Shown in pieces: positions 54,597 to 62,634 of a stretch of DNA of 64,000 bases (the first letter of the stretch is position 1; each line of letters starts with the position of its first letter). The translations under genes and the position numbers were made by a program. The DNA comes from Novosphingobium sp. SG919 (lineage in GTDB: Bacteria; Pseudomonadota; Alphaproteobacteria; Sphingomonadales; Sphingomonadaceae), in assembly GCF_012932495.1 (NCBI RefSeq), contig NZ_JABCNG010000005.1:186001-250000 (forward strand), given 5' to 3'. Under the pieces are notes generated by a model. That model was given only the letters and a program-made list of their open reading frames with translations, was not told the origin of the DNA and made no database searches.

Positions 54597-57383
54597 TCAG
54601 CCGTGGGCGCCGAAGTAGTTCGCCACGGCCACGGCCACACGCAGGTTCAAGGCATGGGCGCGCTCGATCGGGTCGATGAAGCGGGCGCGGATCGCGCCAT
54701 AGTCTTCGCCTTCGTGATCGGGGAAATCGCTGGCTTCATCCACGCTGAAATCGCCCACGTGCGGCATGGCCACCGGATAGGCGCGGCGCAATTGCGCCAG
54801 GGCATCGTCAACCCGCAGCGACAGCACCATTTCCAGCACGTCGTCCCGGCTCACGTCGTTGGAGCGCGAGAACGGCGGCACCTGCACCGCGCGCAGGAAC
54901 ATGTGCATCAGCAGCGACAGGCGCACGGCCTGGAGCAAGCCGATATTGCGCCGTTCGGCATCGACCACCGGATCGCGGCCCGAAGGCAGGCCGGGCACCA
55001 GCGCCAGCAGGCGGTGCAGCTTCATCCAGTCCACCCGCAGGCGCGAAGTGAGGCGGCGGAACACGCCCGAGCGGTCGTCCTTGGTGAGGTATTCGGCCAG
55101 CGCCATGCAGGCCGATTCCAGCGCGGTTTCGGTGCCGCGATAAGGCCGGCTGGCCCAATAGGCCGAATTGAACAGCTCGCCATAGGCGGCCACGGTCTTG
55201 ATCGAGGCGAGGCCATTGGCCGCGCGCAGCAGGCGCACCAACTGGTTGCCGCGTTCCGACTGGCCGAGCAGTTCGGCAATTGCCTCCATCTCGTCACCCG
55301 CAGCGGTGCCCGCCCCGGCGATCACGTTCACCGGATAGCCGATCTGCTGGAGGATGGCGTTGTGCGGGATCGCGCGGATCTGGCGCAAGCTCATCGAGCG
55401 GTCGGCCGAAATGTCGGACTGGCGGCGCGAGACGCGGCTGCCCGTGGCGGTCAGCATGCCGAGGCCGAACGCGGTGACCGCGCGGGCATACGTCGCGCTT
55501 TTCAGATGATCACGCTGCACACGGCGGATGGCGCGATAGAAATCGAGGCTGAGATCGGTGCGCGCGTAGAACGGATCGCGTTCGGCAGGCGCGGTAAAGG
55601 CCACTTCCGCCTCGGCAATGCGCGAAAGCGTGGCCAGCGCCAGTTCGTCGTTGCGGAAGAAGAGATAGCCATCGCCGCCCTGGAAGCTGGCTTCGGCCTC
55701 CAGCGCGATGCCGGCCTTGGCGAAGCGGCGGCGTGCCCAGCGGCTCAATGGCCAGGTCAGGCGATCGGCAAAACCGGCCGGGTGCGCACCGCGGCCCATC
55801 GATTCCCCGTGCGTGTCGAACACCAGCGCGGCCACGTCGGCCAGGCCATTGTTGGTCATCGCCTCGGCCAGGCGGCCTTGCAGGCGCTCGATGGCAAGGG
55901 CGGCGGGCAATTGGCCGATAAAGCGGCCGGCATCGGAAAAGCCGGTCTGGATCGAGACCCGCCCGCGCTTGCGCACATAGTCGCGATAGGCTTCCTCGGC
56001 CAGCAAGGCTTCCAGGAAGCGGCCACCGTGTTCCAGCGCGGTTTCGGTTTCGAACAAGGGCGAAACGTCCACCTTGTCCTCGATGCCGAACAGCTTGGCG
56101 AAATAAAGCGCGGCCAACACCGTCTGCGGCTGTTCGCATTCGGCGATCAGCATGCGGATCGGCGCATCGGCATCGATGTGGTGCAGGATCTGCGCCATGG
56201 CCAGAAACTGGCGGATCGCGGTGCTGGTCTCGATCGCCAGCGCGGCAAAGTTGACGCGCAGCGGCTTCACTTCGGCCAGCAGCTCGCGCAGCCGCGAAAT
56301 CGCGCTCTTGCTGGCAATGTCGAGCGTGCCCTCGGGGTCGATCCGGCGGCGCAAGGCGTTGTGAAGCTGCGAGGAATTGACGCGGAAATGGATCCAGCCC
56401 ATGCCCAGGCCATCGGCGCGCATGGCGCCCGCCAGCGTGGCCAGGCCCACCGCCACGTCGCCATCTTCGGCAGCGGCGGCATCGGCTTCGAGCGTGGCGA
56501 TGATCGGCGCCAGGGTCAGCAGCTTGGCCGGATCGTCTGCGGTCATGCGGTTGGCGGCGGCGGCAAGCCCCTCGGGCGTATCGAGCGGGCGTGAAAACAG
56601 CTCCGCCATTTCCGAGGCATGGGCTTGCGCCGCTTCGAGCGTGGCGAGCAGTGCGTGATCGGGCGCCAGGCTGGCAAGGCCACTGGCGTAGGTGCGCAGG
56701 CGCCGCGCCTTTTCGCGCAGGCGAAACGCGATGGAGGTGTGCCAGCCGATGTCGGTGCGACCATCCATGTCATAGCCGACCCAGGTGGCAAAGCGGAACG
56801 GCAGCGGGCGGAAATCGAGCCAGCGGCCCGGCCAGCGCTGGCGGGCGTGGGCCAGCAGCGTGGCATTGATGCGATCGCGCGCATGGCCGGCACGCTCGAT
56901 CGCGTTGCACACCTCAAGGTGTTCGAATTCCAGCGTGATCTTGGGGCCATTCGCCGGCAGGGCGCACACCGTGGAGGCCAGCGGATCTTCGTCCAGCGCG
57001 GCGGTGGCAACGGCATCGGCCTGCGCGGGATTGAGCAGGAACGTGGGGTGCGCGGTGAACACCGCGTGCAGCAGCGGCTTTTCCCAGCGGGCGCGGAACT
57101 GGCTGAAGCCGTCTTCCTCGTCCAGAAGGGCTGCCACGCGCGCCAGGTTCTCGTCAGGGTCGGTCGGCGCGATCAGGCGCGCCAAGCGCCCCGCGCGGTT
57201 TTGCAGCGCCTCGCATTCCAGCTCGGCGACCAGGCCTTCCATGTCATCGAGCGAAAGAGCGCCGGTTTCCAGCTCGCGCGAGAGATCGTGGCTCAGCTGG
57301 AAAACGGGATTGAACAGCGGCGTTTCGGCGGTGCGCTCGTGCAGCTTGCGCAAACGGTCCCTGAGCTTTGCGACGGTCTTCAT
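54597..57383 (-). CDS. Phosphoenolpyruvate carboxylase homologue
   Basis: 928 residues, the family's usual size. FTAHPTFLL matches the catalytic TAHPT loop and QTGFSDAGRFIGQLPAALAI matches the GYSDSxKDxG region. However, the mobile loop reads THGESMGRGAHP where typical enzymes have HGRGGSVGRGGGP, so the catalytic arginine of HGR is missing and two residues are lost. It may be a divergent carboxylase or an inactive or repurposed paralogue. The start has AGGGGGG upstream. It lies 72 bp after eda on the same strand. Confidence 0.75.
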   Translation of the reverse strand: MKTVAKLRDRLRKLHERTAETPLFNPVFQLSHDLSRELETGALSLDDMEGLVAELECEALQNRAGRLARLIAPTDPDENLARVAALLDEEDGFSQFRARWEKPLLHAVFTAHPTFLLNPAQADAVATAALDEDPLASTVCALPANGPKITLEFEHLEVCNAIERAGHARDRINATLLAHARQRWPGRWLDFRPLPFRFATWVGYDMDGRTDIGWHTSIAFRLREKARRLRTYASGLASLAPDHALLATLEAAQAHASEMAELFSRPLDTPEGLAAAANRMTADDPAKLLTLAPIIATLEADAAAAEDGDVAVGLATLAGAMRADGLGMGWIHFRVNSSQLHNALRRRIDPEGTLDIASKSAISRLRELLAEVKPLRVNFAALAIETSTAIRQFLAMAQILHHIDADAPIRMLIAECEQPQTVLAALYFAKLFGIEDKVDVSPLFETETALEHGGRFLEALLAEEAYRDYVRKRGRVSIQTGFSDAGRFIGQLPAALAIERLQGRLAEAMTNNGLADVAALVFDTHGESMGRGAHPAGFADRLTWPLSRWARRRFAKAGIALEAEASFQGGDGYLFFRNDELALATLSRIAEAEVAFTAPAERDPFYARTDLSLDFYRAIRRVQRDHLKSATYARAVTAFGLGMLTATGSRVSRRQSDISADRSMSLRQIRAIPHNAILQQIGYPVNVIAGAGTAAGDEMEAIAELLGQSERGNQLVRLLRAANGLASIKTVAAYGELFNSAYWASRPYRGTETALESACMALAEYLTKDDRSGVFRRLTSRLRVDWMKLHRLLALVPGLPSGRDPVVDAERRNIGLLQAVRLSLLMHMFLRAVQVPPFSRSNDVSRDDVLEMVLSLRVDDALAQLRRAYPVAMPHVGDFSVDEASDFPDHEGEDYGAIRARFIDPIERAHALNLRVAVAVANYFGAHG

Positions 57384-57455
57384 CTGCCGTTTCCCCCCTG
57401 CTGGCTTACGTATCGAGCGAACCTTGCCTTGGCCTGCCACCCGCGTGCTGGCCCC

Positions 57456-58073
57456 TCAGCCCTTGGAAAGGGCCGAGGCTTCGCGCGCGAGGCGTTCGAT
57501 CTCTGCCTCGTCGGGCACGCCCTTGGGCACGACCCAGCTGCCACCCACGCACAACACGCGGTCGAATGCCAGCCATTCCGGCGCGCTGGCCGGGGTGATC
57601 CCGCCGGTGGGGCAGAACCGCGCCTGATAGAACGGCGCGGCCAGCGCCTTGAGCGCGGGCAACCCGCCCGAAGTGGAGGCGGGGAAGAACTTGAAGTGGG
57701 TGAGCCCCAGATCGAGCCCGCGCATGATATCGGCCGCGCTGGCGGTGCCGGGCAGGAACGGAATACCCGAATCAACGGCGGCCTGGCCCAGGCGATCGGT
57801 CAGGCCGGGCGAAACGATGAATTCGGCGCCGGCGTCGATCGCGGCTTTCAATTCGCCCGGATTGGTCACCGTGCCGGCACCCACGATGGCGCCTTCGACG
57901 CTCTTCATCGCAGTGATCGCTTCCAGGGCGGCAGGCGTGCGCAGCGTCACTTCCAGAACACGCAGGCCACCGGCCACCAGGGCGCGCGCCACCGGCAGGG
58001 CATGGGCCACATCATCGATCACCAGCACCGGAATGACAGGCGCCGTGCGCATGATGGCTTCGATCGGCTTCAT
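57456..58073 (-). CDS. eda: KDPG/KHG aldolase
   Basis: 205 residues. VLEVTLRTPAALEAI, GAGTVTNP, FLPGTASAADIM and HFKFFPAS (Schiff-base Lys) are the conserved blocks of Eda. It splits 2-keto-3-deoxy-6-phosphogluconate into pyruvate and glyceraldehyde-3-phosphate in the Entner-Doudoroff pathway. The start at 58073 has GGGGAG upstream. Probably co-transcribed with the PEP carboxylase homologue. Confidence 0.95.
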   Translation of the reverse strand: MKPIEAIMRTAPVIPVLVIDDVAHALPVARALVAGGLRVLEVTLRTPAALEAITAMKSVEGAIVGAGTVTNPGELKAAIDAGAEFIVSPGLTDRLGQAAVDSGIPFLPGTASAADIMRGLDLGLTHFKFFPASTSGGLPALKALAAPFYQARFCPTGGITPASAPEWLAFDRVLCVGGSWVVPKGVPDEAEIERLAREASALSKG

Positions 58074-58183
58074 GAACTCTCCCCGCATTTGGCAGGAGAA
58101 AAGCCTAGCCTTTCAGCGCGCGGTTGTGCACCCGCTAACAGGACCGGTGCATAGCTATTTCCTCAAACCGTGGGAAATCCGCA

Positions 58184-59587
58184 TCAAACGGCCGAACTGA
58201 ACTGGTGCCCGCCGCCGCGATAGGCGTCGAACAGCACCGCGATCGAGCGGTGATAGGGCGCGCTGTGCGGAGCCAGCACCAGCCGCTGCCCTTCGATTCG
58301 GGCCAGGCCGCGCGCAACGAACGGGGCCAGTCCCTCGCGCGCATCCTCCAGCAGGTCATCGGGCAGGTCCACCGCTTCCTGGCAAAGCAGCGTTTCGATC
58401 AGGGCGGCGCGGCGGCAGTCATCGGCACTTTGCACCAGGCCGCGCGTACCGGCCATCTGCCCGCCTTCCACCCTCTGGCGATAGCGGCCCGCGTTCTTCT
58501 CGTTCTGCACCAGCAGGCCAGGGAACATGCCCACCGACGACGCGCCCAGCCCGATCAGCGCACCGGCGGTATCATCGGTAAAGCCCTGGAAATTGCGCCG
58601 CAGCGTGCCGTTGTGGCGCGCCTTGGCCAGGTCATCGCCAGGCAAGGCAAAGTGATCGAAGCCGATCGCCTCATAGCCCGCCCCGCGCAGCCGCGCCGAT
58701 CCTTGCGCCGCCATGGCAAAGCGGGTGCGCTGCCCCGGCAGCGCGCCCACGTCGATCCGCCGTTGGCGCGGCACCACGTGGGGCACATGGGCATAGCCGA
58801 ACAGCGCCACGCGATCGGGCGCCATGGCCATCGCGGTGTCCAGCGTTTGGTCCAGCACCGCCTCGTCCTGATGGGGCAAGCCATACATCAGGTCGAAATT
58901 GATCGAATCCACGCCCGCCCGGCGCAAACCCTCCATCGCACGGGCGATATCATCCTGCGGCTGCACCCGGCCGATGGCGGCCTGCACGCGCGGATCGAAT
59001 GTCTGCACGCCCAGGCTGGCCTTGATCACGCCGATGCCGGCAATCGCGGTGAACCACTGCGGCACCAGGCTGCGCGGATCGAGTTCGAGCGAGATCACCG
59101 GCCGCGCCAGGCGGAAATTGAGCGTGAGCGTATCGATCAGCCGCACGAAATCGGTGGGCGAAATGGCATTGGGGCTGCCCCCGCCAAACGCGATGCGGGT
59201 GATCCGCGCCTGCGGCCCGATGACCTGGGCCACCAGTTCAATCTCCCGATGCAAGGCCGCGAGATAGCCGGCCAGGCGCTGGCTGCGGTTGGCCGCCCCG
59301 GTGTTGCAACCGCAATACCAGCAGATCTCCTGGCAATAGGGGATATGCAGATAGAGCGAGACCGGGCCTTTCAACGCGGCCAGCGCATCGCGCTGCGCAT
59401 CAGCCAGATCGGCATCGGCAAATTCCGCCGCCGTCGGATAGCTGGTATAGCGCGGCACCGGCCGCGCCAGCAGTTCGGGATACCACGTCCAATCGGCAAA
59501 GCGTTCGCCCGATCCGGGCGGGGGCGCCGCCGTGATCATCGTGGCGGCGGTGTTCAGTTGGGCAGCTGGGCCTGCTTCAAGCGACAT
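58184..59587 (-). CDS. hemN: Oxygen-independent coproporphyrinogen III oxidase
   Basis: 467 residues of radical-SAM HemN. YLHIPYCQEICWYCGC holds the C-x3-C-x2-C [4Fe-4S] motif and GGGSPNAIS the SAM-binding part; PVPRYTSYPTAAEF is the typical N-terminus. The start at 59587 overlaps the preceding small gene by 11 bp and uses AGGAGG inside it. Anaerobic haem synthesis alongside cbb3 oxidase maturation genes fits microaerobic growth. Confidence 0.96.
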   Translation of the reverse strand: MSLEAGPAAQLNTAATMITAAPPPGSGERFADWTWYPELLARPVPRYTSYPTAAEFADADLADAQRDALAALKGPVSLYLHIPYCQEICWYCGCNTGAANRSQRLAGYLAALHREIELVAQVIGPQARITRIAFGGGSPNAISPTDFVRLIDTLTLNFRLARPVISLELDPRSLVPQWFTAIAGIGVIKASLGVQTFDPRVQAAIGRVQPQDDIARAMEGLRRAGVDSINFDLMYGLPHQDEAVLDQTLDTAMAMAPDRVALFGYAHVPHVVPRQRRIDVGALPGQRTRFAMAAQGSARLRGAGYEAIGFDHFALPGDDLAKARHNGTLRRNFQGFTDDTAGALIGLGASSVGMFPGLLVQNEKNAGRYRQRVEGGQMAGTRGLVQSADDCRRAALIETLLCQEAVDLPDDLLEDAREGLAPFVARGLARIEGQRLVLAPHSAPYHRSIAVLFDAYRGGGHQFSSAV

Positions 59588-59867
59588 CGTCGTCGTCCTC
59601 CTCGCCACAGCAGCTAGGCTCTCCGGCGCGCTTGCGCATTGCGCTATGGCAAATCGCGCAGCACGGCGCGGTGCCATCGCCCGACGGCTTGCGCTGCGGC
59701 GTATGGCCGGGAATGCGGATCAGCAGGACATGGCCCGCTTCCCCGCAGATCGGCACCGCAAGCGCCGCGCCACCAACGGCCGCCACCGCCGGCGCGGGCA
59801 GCGACAGACGAAGCACTGCGGCCGCCGAACACAGCGCCACCAGCCGCAGGCGGCCCTGGCGCGTCAT
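59577..59867 (-). CDS. Small secreted Cys-rich protein in the cco-hemN cluster
   Basis: 96 residues. A signal-peptide-like N-terminus (MTRQGRLRLVALCSAAAVLR) is followed by a Gly/Ala segment and a C-terminal PCCAICHSAMRKR...CCGEEDDDD. It overlaps ccoS upstream (ATGA) and hemN downstream, so it is embedded in the operon. The paired Cys and His suggest metal, perhaps copper, binding. It recalls DUF2946-type proteins, but I cannot confirm the family. Confidence 0.7.
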   Translation of the reverse strand: MTRQGRLRLVALCSAAAVLRLSLPAPAVAAVGGAALAVPICGEAGHVLLIRIPGHTPQRKPSGDGTAPCCAICHSAMRKRAGEPSCCGEEDDDDVA

Positions 59868-60016
59868 GGCACGTCGTCCGTCTCGTCGATCAGGATACGC
59901 GCGGCGGCGCCATCCAGATCCACGAACTGCCCCCGGCGCAGCGCCCAGAAAAAGGCGCAGAGCCCGATCAACCCCATGCCCAGCGCAATGGGGATGAGCA
60001 CCGCGATCGAGGTCAT
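59864..60016 (-). CDS. ccoS: cbb3 oxidase assembly protein CcoS
   Basis: 50 residues: IALGMGLIGLCAFFWALRRG is the single membrane helix and QFVDLDGAAARILIDE the conserved tail of CcoS. It is needed to insert haem or copper into the cbb3 oxidase. Its start overlaps the ccoI stop as ATGA, and its stop overlaps the next start as ATGA. Confidence 0.95.
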   Translation of the reverse strand: MTSIAVLIPIALGMGLIGLCAFFWALRRGQFVDLDGAAARILIDETDDVP

Positions 60017-62157
60017 GCCCCCTTCCCCCCCATCCAGGAAAGCCGCAGCGAATTGGCCACGACGATCAGCGAAGAGGTGGACATCGCCACGGCCGCGATC
60101 AGCGGCGTGACAAGGCCCGCCATGGCCAGCGGCACCGCCAGCAGGTTGTAGGCGATCGCCAGCGTGAAGTTCTGCCGCACCACGCGCATCGTCGCCCGCG
60201 CCATGCGCACGGCGAACGGCAGGGCCATGAGCGAAGGCGTGGTGAACACCACGTCTGCCGCCTGGCGCCCCACGTCGCTGGCGCTGCCCGGCGCGATCGA
60301 AGCGTGCGCGGCGGCGAGCGCCGGCCCATCGTTGAGCCCGTCCCCCACCATCAGCACGCGCCGCCCACCGGCCGCCAGGCGCCCGATCGCATCGTGCTTG
60401 TCTTGTGGCGAGGCGCTGGCCTGCGCGGTCAATCCGGTCTGCCGCGCCACTTGGGCGACGGCCTCAACATTGTCGCCCGACAGGATCGAGGCTTCCAGCC
60501 CCTGCCCGCGCAGCGCCGCCAATGCGCGCAGGGCATCGGGCCGCAAGGCATCGGCAAAGCCGATCAGCCGCACCGGATCGGCCCCCACCGCCAGGGCCGC
60601 CGCCATGCCGCCGGTGGGCGAAGACGGACGGCCCAGCGACACCGGAATTTCGCGCCACAACGCGATCACCCCGCGTCCCGGCACTTCCTCCACCGCGTCA
60701 AGCGGCAACGCTTTCACGCCGCGCGCGGCCAATGCCTCGGCCAAGCCGAGCGAGAGCGGATGGCGGCTGTGGCTGGCCAGCGCCAGGGCCACGCCGGCTT
60801 CATCGCCCGTCAGCGCATCGAGCGCGGCGGGATCGGGCACCGGGCGGCCCAGCGTGAGCGTGCCGGTCTTGTCGATCAGCATGCGGTCAACCTCAGCCAG
60901 CCGTTCCAGCGCGGAACCATCCTTGATCAGCACCCCACGCTTCATCAGGGCGCCCGCCGCCACCACTTGCGCCACCGGCACCGCCAGCCCGAGCGCGCAA
61001 GGGCAAGTGATGATCAGCACGGCAATGGCGATCACCAGCGCATGATAGAGCCCCACCCCGGCCAGCATCCAGCCGGCAAAGGTGAGCGCAGCCAGGCTGT
61101 GCACCGCCGGGGCATAGAGCCGCGAGGCACGATCGGCGATCCGCACATAGCGCGAGCGCGATTGCCCCGCCGCCTCCATCAGGCGCGCGATCTCGGCCAG
61201 GGCCGTATCCTCGCCAATGGCGCGCACTTCCACGTCGAGCGGGGCTTCCTCGTTGAGCGTGCCGGCCAGCACCAGGTCACCGACCTTGGCGGGCACGGCG
61301 GCGGTTTCGCCGGTCAGCAGCGAACGGTCGAGCCGGCTGGCCCCGCGCCGCACCACGCCATCGGCGGCCAGGCGTTCGCCCGCGGCCACGCGCATCATCA
61401 TGCCTGGTGCCAGGTCTGCCACCGCGCGCCAGGTGGTGGTGCCATCGGCGGCCACCACCAGCGCGCCCGGTGCGGCCTGGCGCAACAGCGCGTCCACCCC
61501 GGCGCGGGCGCGATCACGCATCATCGCATCGAGCGCACGGCCCGCCAGCAGGAACAGCAGCAGCATCAGCGTGCCGTCGAACCACGCCTCTGCCCCGTGG
61601 GTGAGCGTTTCATAGAACGACAGACCGGTCGCCAGGGTCACGCCGATGGAAATCGGCACGTCCATGTTGGTGCGCCCATGCTTGAGCGCGCCCCAGGCAG
61701 AGGTGAAGAACGGCCGCCCGGCATAGGCGATGGCCGGCACGCCGATCAGCGCGGAAAGCCAGTGGAACAGATCGCGCGTGGTGCCATCCGCGCCGGACCA
61801 GACGCTGACCGACAGCAGCATGACGTTCATGCAGGCAAAGGCCGCCACGGCCAGCGGCGCCAACAGCGGGCGCACCGCCGATGGCGCCTGCTCCAGCACG
61901 GTTTCGCGCGGCTGCGCGGCAAAGCCTGCCCCCGCCAGCGCCGCCACCAGATCGGGCACGGCCACGCTGTCATCATGATCGACGCTCACGCTGCGCGCGG
62001 TCAGGTTGGCGCGGGCATGGGCAACGCCGGGCACGGCGGCCAGCGCGCGTTCCACTTTGCCCATGCAGCCGGCGCAATGCATGGCCGGAACATTGAGCGC
62101 GGTGTGCAGCGGCACTTTCGCTGCCGGGCGCGCAAGAGTTTGTGCGGCCTGGCTCAT
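60013..62157 (-). CDS. ccoI: Copper-translocating P-type ATPase CcoI
   Basis: 714 residues. An N-terminal heavy-metal-associated domain with MHCAGCMG (CxxC), the CPC membrane motif in IITCPCALGLA, the phosphorylation site DKTGTLTLG and the hinge GDGLNDGPA. CcoI exports copper for assembly of cytochrome cbb3 oxidase. Coupled by ATGA overlaps to fixH upstream and ccoS downstream. Confidence 0.96.
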   Translation of the reverse strand: MSQAAQTLARPAAKVPLHTALNVPAMHCAGCMGKVERALAAVPGVAHARANLTARSVSVDHDDSVAVPDLVAALAGAGFAAQPRETVLEQAPSAVRPLLAPLAVAAFACMNVMLLSVSVWSGADGTTRDLFHWLSALIGVPAIAYAGRPFFTSAWGALKHGRTNMDVPISIGVTLATGLSFYETLTHGAEAWFDGTLMLLLFLLAGRALDAMMRDRARAGVDALLRQAAPGALVVAADGTTTWRAVADLAPGMMMRVAAGERLAADGVVRRGASRLDRSLLTGETAAVPAKVGDLVLAGTLNEEAPLDVEVRAIGEDTALAEIARLMEAAGQSRSRYVRIADRASRLYAPAVHSLAALTFAGWMLAGVGLYHALVIAIAVLIITCPCALGLAVPVAQVVAAGALMKRGVLIKDGSALERLAEVDRMLIDKTGTLTLGRPVPDPAALDALTGDEAGVALALASHSRHPLSLGLAEALAARGVKALPLDAVEEVPGRGVIALWREIPVSLGRPSSPTGGMAAALAVGADPVRLIGFADALRPDALRALAALRGQGLEASILSGDNVEAVAQVARQTGLTAQASASPQDKHDAIGRLAAGGRRVLMVGDGLNDGPALAAAHASIAPGSASDVGRQAADVVFTTPSLMALPFAVRMARATMRVVRQNFTLAIAYNLLAVPLAMAGLVTPLIAAVAMSTSSLIVVANSLRLSWMGGKGA

Positions 62158-62621
62158 CCCACATCCCCCATCATGCGCCAGGTGGCGCCGTGCCGCGCCA
62201 CCCGCAGCTTGATCCGCCAGCGGCCCGCCGGCAGCGCGGCGCGATACTGGCCCGGCGCCGTTTCGTGCAGTGTCAGGGCAAGGTCGTCGCGCAGGCCCAG
62301 CGGGTGCTCGGCCACGGCGGTCACTTGTGCGCCGGAAAGCGCGCGGCCTTGGGCATCGTTCAGTGTCACGGCCAGGGCGCCGTCGCTGCCCCGCGCCACC
62401 GCCCCTGCCCAGCCCAGCGCGCGCTCGGTGCGCGCCTCGCTCAGCCAACGGTTGAAGTTCTGGCTGGCGACATAGGAATTTTCCACCACCACCCCGCCAA
62501 AGGTCGACGTGGCCAGCCGCGCCATCACCACGTTGACGGCAATGACCACGCCAAAGAAGCTGATCAGGATGGCGGCCATGTGGCGGCCGGTGAACGGACG
62601 TGCAGGGCGATGCTGGGTCAT
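62154..62621 (-). CDS. ccoH: cbb3 oxidase assembly protein FixH/CcoH
   Basis: 155 residues. One N-terminal membrane helix (MAAILISFFGVVIAVNVVMA) followed by a periplasmic domain with VENSYVASQNFNRWL, the FixH signature. Helps assemble the cbb3 oxidase. It lies 13 bp after ccoG; its stop overlaps the ccoI start. Confidence 0.93.
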   Translation of the reverse strand: MTQHRPARPFTGRHMAAILISFFGVVIAVNVVMARLATSTFGGVVVENSYVASQNFNRWLSEARTERALGWAGAVARGSDGALAVTLNDAQGRALSGAQVTAVAEHPLGLRDDLALTLHETAPGQYRAALPAGRWRIKLRVARHGATWRMMGDVG

Positions 62622-62634
62622 CGGCGTGATCCTT

